From: UBA11090 sp035560555
Lineage (GTDB): Bacteria; Spirochaetota; Spirochaetia; Treponematales; Rectinemataceae
Assembly: GCA_035560555.1 (NCBI GenBank)
Contig: DATMZF010000020.1
Span: 1-64,000 of the forward strand
Reading direction: 5' to 3'
Length of the DNA: 64,000 nt
Part shown: one piece after another, positions 16,340 through 23,407 of the stretch
Position numbering within the stretch: position 1 is the first letter of the stretch
Layout of the letters: the number at the start of each line of letters is the position of its first letter
The notes under the pieces: generated by a model
Told to the model about the DNA's origin: nothing
What the model saw: only the letters and a program-made list of their open reading frames with translations
The model's database searches: none
Program-made: the position numbers and the translations under genes

Positions 16340-16970
16340 AAACTATTTCGACCGGGTGGCCGGTCAGTGGGACGCGATGCGGGAAAAGTTCTTTTCGACG
16401 GCGATCAGGGATAAGGCCATGACCGTCGCTTCGGTCGAGCCGGGGAAACTGGCGGCCGATATCGGCGCGGGCACCGGCTTCATGAGCGAAGGCTTGATAC
16501 GCGAAGGGCTGAAGGTGATCGCCGTCGACCAGTCGGTGGAAATACTCGAAGCGATGAGGAAGAAATTCCCCGGCGCCGATATCAATTACCGCCAGGGCGA
16601 CGCCGGAAAGCTCCCGATCGGCGATGGCGGCGTCGACTATGTCTTCGCGAACATGCTTCTCCACCACGCCGAAGATCCGAGCGCCGCGATCGCCGAAATG
16701 GCGAGGATCCTTCGCGGCGGCGGCGTCCTCGTGATCACCGACCTGGACGAACACAAGTTCGAGTTCCTGCGGACCGAACAGCATGACCGCTGGATGGGCT
16801 TTAGGCGCGACGATCTGCGGCTCTGGCTCGCCGCCGCCGGGCTCGAGAATGTCGCTGTCGACTGCGCGGGCGAAAACTGCTGCGCGCACTCTGATTGCGG
16901 CTCGGAATACGCGGCGATCAGCATATTCATCGCTTCGGGGACAAAGCGCATATCAAATTCCGCATATTGA
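16326..16970 (+). CDS. SAM-dependent methyltransferase with cysteine-rich tail
   Basis: A 214-aa class I methyltransferase of the UbiE/ArsM-like group. SAM motif I is DIGAGTG (45-51), motif II ends in AVDQS (about 66-70), and a post-I GDAGKLPIGDGGVDYVFAN follows. Near the C-terminus are C180, C185, C186 and C191 in VDCAGENCCAHSDCG, a plausible soft-metal or metalloid site. ArsM proteins methylate As(III) through three cysteines, but the arrangement differs, so an arsenic role is only one option. The ATG at 16326 follows GGAGG; it overlaps the exporter gene by 14 nt. It forms one operon with the MarR and exporter genes. Confidence 0.8.
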   Translation: MESSKNYFDRVAGQWDAMREKFFSTAIRDKAMTVASVEPGKLAADIGAGTGFMSEGLIREGLKVIAVDQSVEILEAMRKKFPGADINYRQGDAGKLPIGDGGVDYVFANMLLHHAEDPSAAIAEMARILRGGGVLVITDLDEHKFEFLRTEQHDRWMGFRRDDLRLWLAAAGLENVAVDCAGENCCAHSDCGSEYAAISIFIASGTKRISNSAY

Positions 16971-16995
16971 CAGTTCATTTGTAGTTATGCATAGT
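16967..16995 (+). promoter_or_regulatory. Sigma-70 promoter of metA
   Basis: TTGACA (16967-16972), 17 nt, CATAGT (16990-16995). The -35, spacer and -10 are the same as in the metY and transporter promoters, but no TACCACANTGTGGTA palindrome follows here. It starts within the end of the methyltransferase gene. Downstream a GGCTCG...CGAGCC stem (about 17012-17045) precedes the conserved leader. Confidence 0.7.
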
Positions 16996-17069
16996 AACGC
17001 AATCACAAGACGGCTCGCCCGCGCCGAACCTTTCGGCCCCGAGCCATTCTATCGGAGGAATAGCGTCCA

Positions 17070-17194
17070 TGAGCGAAAGAGACGGTCGCGTGGGTATGAT
17101 ATGTGACATGAAAACGCCCCGGCCTGCTTCTTGCGCGCGTCGCGACGCAGGGTACGGACGGGGCGGTTTCTAGGCGGCCCCCAAGGGAGGCCGC
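17070..17194 (+). promoter_or_regulatory. Structured leader RNA, copy 1 (metA)
   Basis: Begins TGAGCGAAAGAGACGG; a conserved core with TATGATATGTGACATGA follows. The outer stem is CGCCCCG (17115-17121) with CGGGGCG (17159-17165); the inner stem is CCTGC (17123-17127) with GCAGG (17147-17151), topped by CGCG/CGCG. A second hairpin pairs GCGGCC (17174-17179) with GGCCGC (17189-17194). In copy 2 the inner stem is CCGGC/GCCGG, a compensatory change. It lies about 75 nt after the promoter and 36 nt before the metA start. Confidence 0.72.
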
Positions 17195-17230
17195 GTCGCT
17201 TCGCGCCACGGAGGCGCGACCGGAGGCCCC

Positions 17231-18160
17231 ATGCCCGTAAGAATCCCCGACGATCTTCCCGCCGCGCGACAACTCGAAGAAGAAAACATTTTCGTGATGA
17301 CGAAGGAGCGCGCTTTCCACCAGGATATCCGCGAGCTCAGGATCGCCGTCCTCAACCTCATGCCCACCAAGATTGTCACCGAAACCCAAATACTGCGCCT
17401 TTTGGGCAATTCGCCGCTCCAGACGGACATACGCTTCATCCGCATGGCGACACACGAGTCGGCCAACACCCCCATCGAGCACCTCGACGCCTTCTACGAA
17501 CCCCTGGACGAAATCCTCGAGGAGCGTTTCGACGGCCTCGTGATCACCGGCGCCCCCGTCGAGACCATTCCCTTCGAGGAAGTGGACTATTGGCCCGAAC
17601 TCGTCCGTCTCATGGACTGGTCCACCACCAACGTCTGGTCCACCCTCCACATCTGCTGGGGGGCTCAGGCTGGGCTGCACCACCACTACGGCATCGACAA
17701 GCGGCCCCTTTCGGAAAAAATGTTCGGCCTCTACCGGCACAGAACCCTCGATTCCAAAGAGCCTCTCCTGCGGGGCTTCGACGAGGAGTTCTACGCCCCG
17801 CACTCTCGGTACACCGAGGTCGACGCCGATGAAATCGTGAACGTTCCCGACCTCAAGCTCCTCGCCACTTCCGAGGAAGCGGGCGTCTACCTCGCTGCCT
17901 CGCGCGACGGGCGCCGCGTCTTCGTCACGGGCCACCCCGAGTACGACAGGCTGACCCTCAAGGCTGAATACGACCGCGACATCGCGAAGGGGCTGGCCAT
18001 AAAGGTGCCGGCCAACTATTTCCCGAACGACGACCCTCGCCGCGAGCCTCTCGTGACCTGGAGATCCCACGCCCACCTTCTCTACGCCAACTGGCTCAAC
18101 TACTGCGTGTATCAGGAAACCCCCTACGACCTCGCCGCGATAAGGAGTTCCGATGCCTGA
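17231..18160 (+). CDS. metA: Homoserine O-acetyltransferase, MetA family
   Basis: Acylates homoserine, the first committed step of methionine synthesis. The 309-aa MetA-fold protein has the catalytic cysteine C142 in LHICWGAQAG and the His/Glu pair in VTGHPEYD. The acyl-specificity position carries Glu (E111, in TGAPVE) rather than the Gly of E. coli. In characterised family members Glu111 selects acetyl-CoA, so the product is predicted to be O-acetylhomoserine despite the gene name. This fits the sulfhydrylase encoded by the next complete gene. Preceded by AAGGGAGG-rich sequence and the structured leader. The start at 17231 follows GGAGG. Confidence 0.93.
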   Translation: MPVRIPDDLPAARQLEEENIFVMTKERAFHQDIRELRIAVLNLMPTKIVTETQILRLLGNSPLQTDIRFIRMATHESANTPIEHLDAFYEPLDEILEERFDGLVITGAPVETIPFEEVDYWPELVRLMDWSTTNVWSTLHICWGAQAGLHHHYGIDKRPLSEKMFGLYRHRTLDSKEPLLRGFDEEFYAPHSRYTEVDADEIVNVPDLKLLATSEEAGVYLAASRDGRRVFVTGHPEYDRLTLKAEYDRDIAKGLAIKVPANYFPNDDPRREPLVTWRSHAHLLYANWLNYCVYQETPYDLAAIRSSDA

Positions 18161-18299
18161 GATAAGCCGGAAATCCCGTTCTTTCGGCGAGTCGGTCATC
18201 CGCCGGATGACCCGCGTGGCCACCCAGCGCGGCGGCGTCGCCGCCGCGCTGGGCTTCATCACCGGGGCAAGGAGCGGGGAGGGGTTCGAAAAAAAATGA
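18153..18299 (+). pseudogene. N-terminal remnant of a class I aminotransferase
   Basis: A 48-codon frame that overlaps the end of metA by 8 nt and has a good ribosome binding site (AAGGAG, 6 nt spacing). Residues 5-25 (SRKSRSFGESVIRRMTRVAT) read like the beginning of fold-type-I PLP aminotransferases, which typically continue with the motif N-L-x-Q-G-F-P-D. Here that part is missing and the frame ends in Gly/Lys-rich sequence just before the metY promoter. A truncated aminotransferase gene, once co-transcribed with metA, is the simplest reading; a functional short peptide is the alternative. Confidence 0.5.
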
Positions 18300-18308
18300 G
18301 AATTCATC

Positions 18309-18337
18309 TTGACAGCGGTTTTGTTATTGTGCATAGT
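18309..18337 (+). promoter_or_regulatory. Sigma-70 promoter of metY
   Basis: TTGACA (18309-18314), 17 nt, CATAGT (18332-18337), the same design as the metA and amino-acid transporter promoters. The operator palindrome starts 6 nt after the -10. Confidence 0.78.
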
Positions 18338-18343
18338 AGCGCC

Positions 18344-18358
18344 TACCACAATGTGGTA
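18344..18358. promoter_or_regulatory. TACCACANTGTGGTA operator, copy 3
   Basis: Perfect palindrome TACCACA-A-TGTGGTA at the predicted transcription start of the metY transcript, in the same position relative to the promoter as the copy in front of the amino-acid transporter. Confidence 0.72.
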
Positions 18359-18408
18359 TGTATTCTGACTTGTTGGAACCAGCTGTTCCGACGCGTGGAG
18401 AAGTAAAT

Positions 18409-18535
18409 TGAGCGAGCGAGACGGCCGACTAGGTATGTTATGTAGTATGATAATGCCCCGACCGGCTCATGGCGCGCGTCGCGACGCCGGAGACGGACGG
18501 GGCATATTCTAGGTGGTTGCCCAAAGGGCGGCCAC
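18409..18535 (+). promoter_or_regulatory. Structured leader RNA, copy 2 (metY)
   Basis: Begins TGAGCGAGCGAGACGG; the core has TATGTTATGTAGTATGA. The outer stem is GCCCCG (18455-18460) with CGGGGC (18498-18503); the inner stem is CCGGC (18462-18466) with GCCGG (18486-18490). The second hairpin pairs GTGGTT (18513-18518) with GGCCAC (18530-18535) around CCCAAAGGG. A further GCACC/GGTGC hairpin directly precedes the ribosome binding site AAGGAGG. An extra GGAAC/GTTCC stem (about 18375-18389) lies upstream. Confidence 0.72.
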
Positions 18536-18574
18536 GTTCTCTCCCGCACCCTCGCGGTGCGCAAGGAGGCCCCC

Positions 18575-19870
18575 ATGGCCGAGAACAGAAAACCTTCCTT
18601 CGAAACGATAGCGGTACAATCAGGACATAGCCCCGACCCGACAACTCTCTCCCGCGGCGTTCCCGTCTACCGCACTTCTTCCTTCGTCTTCAAGAGCGCG
18701 GAGCACGCGGCCAATCTCTTTGGGCTCAAGGAGTTCGGCAACATCTATTCCCGCTTGGGCAATCCCACGAACGAGATCCTGGAGACTCGCGTGAGCCAGC
18801 TCGAGGGCGGCGCCGCGTCGGTGGCGGTCGCCTCGGGCACCGCCGCGATCTTCAACACGGTCATCACCATCGCGAAAGCGGGCGACGAGATCGTATCGGC
18901 CACTAATCTCTACGGCGGCACCTACACGATGTTCGACGCCATCCTCCCCGACCTGGGGATCATCACCAGGTTCGCGAACGTCCTCGACCCAGCCTCATTC
19001 GAGGCCGTGATCAATGAAAAAACCCGGCTCATCTACATCGAGTCCATCGGGAACCCCGTCCTCGACCTAGCCGACGTCGACGCGATATCGGCGGTCGCGA
19101 AAAAGCACCACCTGCCCCTCGTTGTGGATGGTACCTTCACCACGCCCTATCTCCTCAAGACCATCGAGCACGGCGCCGACATCGTCATCAACTCCCTCAC
19201 CAAGTGGCTGGGCGGACACGGCACGGCCATAGGCGGCATCGCGACGGACGCGGGTACCTTCGACTGGTCCGACCCTAAGTTCACCCTGTTCAACAACCCC
19301 GATAAGAACTATCACGGCCTCCGCTGGGCCATCGACCTTCCTCCGGAACTCAGGAAGATCGCCTTCGCGCTGCGCTTCAGGACGGTGCCCCTGCGCAACC
19401 TCGGCGCCTGCCTCTCTCCGGACAACGCCTGGATATTCCTCCAGGGCATCGAAACCCTCCACGTCCGCATGCCGAAACACGTCGAGAACGCCCTCGCCGT
19501 GGCCAAGTTCCTCAAGAACCACCCCAAGGTCGCATGGATACGTTACCCTGGCCTCGAGGGCGATCCCTCGTACAAGCTCTCGCAGAAGCTGCTGCCGAAG
19601 GGAGGTGGCGGCATGGTCGTCTTTGGCGTCAAGGGCGGAAGGGCTGCGGGCGAAAAATTCATCGAATCGCTCAAGCTCTTTTCCCACTTGGCGAACGTGG
19701 GCGACGCGAAGAGCCTCGCTCTCCACCCGGCCAGCACCTCTCACTCCCAGCTCACCGAGGAGCAGCAGAAAGAGTCCGGGCTCACGCCAGACCTCGTCCG
19801 CCTCTCCATCGGCATCGAGAATGTCGTAGACATCATCGCGGACCTGGAACTCGGGCTGGCCGCGGTCTAG
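18575..19870 (+). CDS. metY: O-acetylhomoserine sulfhydrylase
   Basis: PLP enzyme that makes homocysteine (or methionine) from O-acetylhomoserine and sulfide (or methanethiol). The 431-aa length and the insertion after the PLP lysine segment (NSLTKWLGGHGT, Schiff-base Lys) are typical of MetY rather than the shorter MetB/MetC enzymes. SRLGNPTNEILE and ASGTAAIFN are Cys/Met-metabolism signatures. The ATG at 18575 follows AAGGAGG; a start 18 nt upstream lies inside the ribosome binding site. It complements the predicted acetyltransferase metA. Nine nt separate it from the next PLP enzyme gene. Confidence 0.92.
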   Translation: MAENRKPSFETIAVQSGHSPDPTTLSRGVPVYRTSSFVFKSAEHAANLFGLKEFGNIYSRLGNPTNEILETRVSQLEGGAASVAVASGTAAIFNTVITIAKAGDEIVSATNLYGGTYTMFDAILPDLGIITRFANVLDPASFEAVINEKTRLIYIESIGNPVLDLADVDAISAVAKKHHLPLVVDGTFTTPYLLKTIEHGADIVINSLTKWLGGHGTAIGGIATDAGTFDWSDPKFTLFNNPDKNYHGLRWAIDLPPELRKIAFALRFRTVPLRNLGACLSPDNAWIFLQGIETLHVRMPKHVENALAVAKFLKNHPKVAWIRYPGLEGDPSYKLSQKLLPKGGGGMVVFGVKGGRAAGEKFIESLKLFSHLANVGDAKSLALHPASTSHSQLTEEQQKESGLTPDLVRLSIGIENVVDIIADLELGLAAV

Positions 19871-19879
19871 GAGGACGGC

Positions 19880-21103
19880 ATGGGCGCCGAGAACGACAAG
19901 AGACAACTGAAGACACTCGCGGTGCACGCGGGCGAGGCTCCCGATCCCGCGACGTGGGCTTCGGCGCCCAATATCGTGATGTCCACCACCTACATCGCCG
20001 ACCCTGATGCCTCGTTCTCCGCCGAGGACTTCGGGGAGAACACGCCCTACATCTACACTCGCTGGGGCAATCCGACAATAGCCCAGCTCGAGCGGAAGCT
20101 CGCCGCCCTCGAGGGGGCGGAAGCCGGCCTGGCCTTCGCGAGCGGCATGGCCGCCGTATCCGGCCTCTTTCTGGGAACCCTCCGGGCCGGCGACCATCTG
20201 GTCCTGAGCGACGTGAGCTACGCCGGCACCGCCGAATTCGCGAACGACTTTCTCCCGCGCTTTGGGATCGAGGTGACACGCGCCGATTTCTCCGACCTAG
20301 GCGCGGTGGCCGCCGCGGTCAAACCCAACACCCGCCTGATCTACGCGGAGTCGCCCGCCAACCCCATCGCTCGCCTCACCGACCTCGCGGCGGTGGCGAC
20401 GATAGCGAAGGCCGCGGGCGCTCTCTTCACCGTGGATTCCACTTTCGCCACGCCCGTGGCCACTAGGCCGATCACACTTGGCGCCGATTTTGTGGTCCAA
20501 TCCCTCACCAAGTATATCGGGGGCCACGGCGACGCCCTGGGCGGCGCGATCCTGGGGCGGGCGGTCGACATCGGCTCTCTCCGAAAGGGCATCGGCATCC
20601 ACGGCGGCGGCACCTTGAGCCCCTTCAACGCCTGGCTCATCCTGCGCGGCGCGGCGACCCTGCCCATACGCATGAAGGCACACGAGGAGGGCGCGCTCAC
20701 GGTAGCCCGCTTCCTCGAGGGACATCCCGCCGTGACGCGAGTGATCTACCCAGGGCTGCCTTCGCATCCCCAGGCCGAACTCGCGCGCCGCCAGATGAAG
20801 AATTTCTCGGGCATGCTGACCTTCCAGGTGAAGGACGGACCGGCCATGGCCAGGCAGCTGGCGAAGCGGCTGAAGGTGATCCACTACGCGGTCTCCCTTG
20901 GCCACCAGAGGAGCCTCGTCTTCTATCTCTCCACCGACGATATGCTCAGGACCTCGTTCAGACTCTCGCCCAAAGGCGAAGCTTCGTACCGCGCCTACGC
21001 GGGCGAAGGAATCTTCAGACTCTCCGTCGGCCTCGAAGACCCCATCGATCTCTGCGCCGATCTGGCCGACGCCCTCGACCCCATGTCCTGTACAAGGCTC
21101 TAG
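19880..21103 (+). CDS. Cys/Met metabolism PLP enzyme (MetB/MetC/MGL family)
   Basis: A 407-aa fold-type-I PLP enzyme co-transcribed with metY. The Schiff-base lysine is in QSLTKYIGGHGDALGG, YTRWGNPT binds the phosphate across the dimer, and ASGMAAVS is the GxxA loop. Possible activities are cystathionine gamma-synthase, cystathionine beta/gamma-lyase or methionine gamma-lyase. The cysteine diagnostic for methionine gamma-lyase (YGC-type motif) is replaced here by SYAGT, which argues against that enzyme. With metA-metY supplying homocysteine directly, reverse transsulfuration or thiol-group elimination is more useful than a synthase. The exact reaction is undecided. Confidence 0.82.
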   Translation: MGAENDKRQLKTLAVHAGEAPDPATWASAPNIVMSTTYIADPDASFSAEDFGENTPYIYTRWGNPTIAQLERKLAALEGAEAGLAFASGMAAVSGLFLGTLRAGDHLVLSDVSYAGTAEFANDFLPRFGIEVTRADFSDLGAVAAAVKPNTRLIYAESPANPIARLTDLAAVATIAKAAGALFTVDSTFATPVATRPITLGADFVVQSLTKYIGGHGDALGGAILGRAVDIGSLRKGIGIHGGGTLSPFNAWLILRGAATLPIRMKAHEEGALTVARFLEGHPAVTRVIYPGLPSHPQAELARRQMKNFSGMLTFQVKDGPAMARQLAKRLKVIHYAVSLGHQRSLVFYLSTDDMLRTSFRLSPKGEASYRAYAGEGIFRLSVGLEDPIDLCADLADALDPMSCTRL

Positions 21104-21120
21104 GCTTGTAGCCTAGAGCC
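21096..21120 (+). terminator. Hairpin terminator of the metY operon
   Basis: GGCTCTAGGC (21096-21105) and GCCTAGAGCC (21111-21120) form a perfect 10-bp stem with loop TTGTA. The stop codon of the last gene lies inside the stem. Only a weak T run follows (CCTTAAA), so termination may be partial. Confidence 0.6.
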
Positions 21121-21228
21121 ACCTTAAACACTCTACCCAAAAAAATCGAACACTCGGAGCGAGATGTATTTCCGTCTCCTCCCAGCCGGCGTCGCCGGCC
21201 GAACCATCTTATATCTGGAGACTATCCT

Positions 21229-22371
21229 ATGCGGAATATAAAATATATATCGCACATCGTCATTGTGGCGCTCATCGTCGCGACATTCACCCCTCTGTTC
21301 GCCCAGAAAGGAGAACCCATCTACATCGGAGTGAGCGGGCCCCTGACGGGAGCCAACGCGCAATATGGACTCGCGTGGAAGAAGGGCTTCGAACTCGCGT
21401 TGGACGAAATCAATGGCTCGGGCGGCGTGCGCGGACGACCCCTGCAGTACATCTTCACGGACACGCAGAACGATCCGAAACAGACGGTGGCCGTGGCTCA
21501 GAAATACATCGCCGATCCAAGAATCGTCCTCGCCACCGGCGACTTCAGTTCGACATCGTCCATGGCGGCGAGCGCGCTCTACCAGCGCGCCGGCCTAGTC
21601 CAGTTCGGCTTCAACAACTCCAATCCGCTCTTCACGAACGGCGGCGACTTCATCTGGAGCAACTCGCCGTCGCAGAGCAACGAGGCGCCCGCCCACGCGG
21701 CCTATGTCCGCGACCTCGGCCTGAAGCGCGTGGCTGTCTTCCAGCTCAACACCGACTGGGGAAAGGTGACCGGCGACCTCACCGTGGCCGCGCTGAAAAA
21801 ATACGGCGTCGAAGTGCCCTTGCGCGAAACCTACCTCCCAGACGAAAAGGATTTCAAACCTTCGATCACCAAGGCCAAATCGCTCAAGCTCGATGGCATC
21901 GTCTTTGTCTCCTACGTGAACGACGCTTCCCTCCTCATACAACAGATACGCGGACAGGGAATCGACCTGCCCATCGTTTCCAACGGTTCCCAGGCAACAG
22001 CCCAGTTCCCCGAGCTGGCCGGCCCGGCCGCCGAGGGCGTGTACGTCGCGGGCGACTTTTCGGCCGACGATCCCAGGGCCGAGGTGAAAACCTTCGTCAA
22101 GAAATGGCAGGCGAAGCACCCAGGCCAGGAAATCGACTATTTCGCCGTCCACGCCTACGATTCGCTCAAGCTCGCCGCCGCGGTGATCGAGCTGGGCGGC
22201 ACTGACCGCAGAGCGGTCCGGGATGCTTTCGCCAAAGTGAAGGATGTGCCGAGCGTGATCTACGGCGCCGTCACCTTCAATCCGACAACGCGGCGCGTCG
22301 ACGACTTCCTCGGCGCGAGGCTCATCGTACAAGACGGAAAGCTCGTCTCGTGGGAGGGGAAACGTCCATGA
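21229..22371 (+). CDS. Branched-chain-type ABC transporter substrate-binding protein
   Basis: A 380-aa LivK-like periplasmic binding protein with a hydrophobic signal peptide ending near PLFAQ (about residue 26). Family features: YIGVSGPLTGANAQYG, the GGVRGRPL loop, and a DTQNDPKQTVAVAQKYI helix. First gene of a five-gene ABC operon; GGAG precedes the start by 9 nt. The ligand is not necessarily leucine: this class also binds amides, urea and aromatic acids. The methyltransferase-like gene that follows suggests a methylated compound (inference). Confidence 0.88.
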   Translation: MRNIKYISHIVIVALIVATFTPLFAQKGEPIYIGVSGPLTGANAQYGLAWKKGFELALDEINGSGGVRGRPLQYIFTDTQNDPKQTVAVAQKYIADPRIVLATGDFSSTSSMAASALYQRAGLVQFGFNNSNPLFTNGGDFIWSNSPSQSNEAPAHAAYVRDLGLKRVAVFQLNTDWGKVTGDLTVAALKKYGVEVPLRETYLPDEKDFKPSITKAKSLKLDGIVFVSYVNDASLLIQQIRGQGIDLPIVSNGSQATAQFPELAGPAAEGVYVAGDFSADDPRAEVKTFVKKWQAKHPGQEIDYFAVHAYDSLKLAAAVIELGGTDRRAVRDAFAKVKDVPSVIYGAVTFNPTTRRVDDFLGARLIVQDGKLVSWEGKRP

Positions 22372-23405
22372 GCCATACGTTTACGAAACGGGAGCGGGTC
22401 GAGGCCGCGCTCTCCGGAGAAGAACCCGATCGCGTGCCGGTATCGGCCTGGGGGCATCTCATTCCCGCCGAGAGGAGCGCCGACACGCTCGCCTCGGCCA
22501 GCCTATGGTACTTCCGCGAGTACGACTGGGACTGGCTCAAGGTGAACCCCAGGGCCACCCTCTTCGCCGAAGCTTGGGGCTCGGAGTTCGATTTCGGCGA
22601 TTACCGCGGCGTATTGCCGAGGTTTAGGAGAAACCGCGACGATCCCATCGACTACGGCGCGCTGAAGCCCGCGAACCCGGGCTTCGGGCCCTGGGCCGAG
22701 CAGCTGGCCTCGCTGCGTAAGATAAAGCGCGGCATCGGCGACGCGCCCTTCGTGCAGACTATCTTCTCCCCCGCGTCGGTGCTTTCCTTTCTCGCGGCGC
22801 GCCCCACCGACCACTCGCAGGAAGCGGTGTCCGCCGCGCAATCGGAAGCCCTCCTCCACCTCATCCGCGCTTCGCCTGAGGCAGCCCATCACGCCCTGGG
22901 CGTGATAGCCGATTCGCTGGCGCAGCTGGCGGCGGCGAGCGTGGAGGCGGGGGCCGACGGCATTTTCTTCGCCATCACGAGGTTGGCCCGCCAAAGCCAG
23001 CTGACCGAGGGCGAATTCGAGAAATTCGGGAAGCCCTACGACTTCCGCGTCCTTGAGGCGGTGCGCGGGGCGAAGTTCAATATCCTGCATTCCTGCGGTC
23101 CGCGGATTTATTGGAAGGAAATTCTGGACTATCCGGTGAGCGCGTTGAGCTGGGCCGCGGCGGGTCAGGGCAATCCCGGCCTCGACGCGGCGCGGGCCGA
23201 TGCCGGTTTCGCCCTGATCGGCGGCCTGGACGAAGAAGGTATCCTGAGGACCGGAACGCCCGAACAGGTGCGCGAGGCGGCCAGCGCCGCCCTAAAGCTG
23301 GGCGGGAAGCGCAAATTTCTCCTGGCCCCCGGCTGCGCCGTCCACCCCAGCGCGCCCTCGGGGAATCTTCGGGCACTTAGGGCAGTCGTGGACGAGGGCT
23401 CTTGA
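22368..23405 (+). CDS. URO-D-fold protein, probable corrinoid-type methyltransferase
   Basis: A 345-aa uroporphyrinogen-decarboxylase superfamily protein. It keeps the H-x-C...C zinc-ligand pattern of the MtaA/MtbA/CmuA methyltransferases: H241 and C243 (LHSCGP), then C323 in APGCAVHPSAP. True URO-D enzymes have a different N-terminal motif. Such proteins move methyl groups between a methyl-corrinoid and a thiol. It is translationally coupled to the binding-protein gene (ATGA overlap) and lies in front of the permease gene, so it probably acts on the imported compound. No separate corrinoid protein is in this operon. The alternative is an uncharacterised decarboxylase. Confidence 0.75.
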   Translation: MSHTFTKRERVEAALSGEEPDRVPVSAWGHLIPAERSADTLASASLWYFREYDWDWLKVNPRATLFAEAWGSEFDFGDYRGVLPRFRRNRDDPIDYGALKPANPGFGPWAEQLASLRKIKRGIGDAPFVQTIFSPASVLSFLAARPTDHSQEAVSAAQSEALLHLIRASPEAAHHALGVIADSLAQLAAASVEAGADGIFFAITRLARQSQLTEGEFEKFGKPYDFRVLEAVRGAKFNILHSCGPRIYWKEILDYPVSALSWAAAGQGNPGLDAARADAGFALIGGLDEEGILRTGTPEQVREAASAALKLGGKRKFLLAPGCAVHPSAPSGNLRALRAVVDEGS

Positions 23406-23407
23406 GT

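Noticed and set aside
16326..16970. Arsenite methyltransferase (arsM)
   Set aside because: The fold fits and cysteines are present, but their positions do not match the ArsM set that I know, so only a general methyltransferase call is made.
17000..18575. Canonical SAM-I, SAM-II or SAH riboswitch in front of metA/metY
   Set aside because: I could not find the SAM-I core, SAM-II pseudoknot or SAH consensus. The repeated leader has its own conserved core and is reported as unrecognised instead.
19880..21103. Firm call of methionine gamma-lyase
   Set aside because: The cysteine expected in the YGC-type motif is an alanine here (SYAGT), so only the family is assigned.
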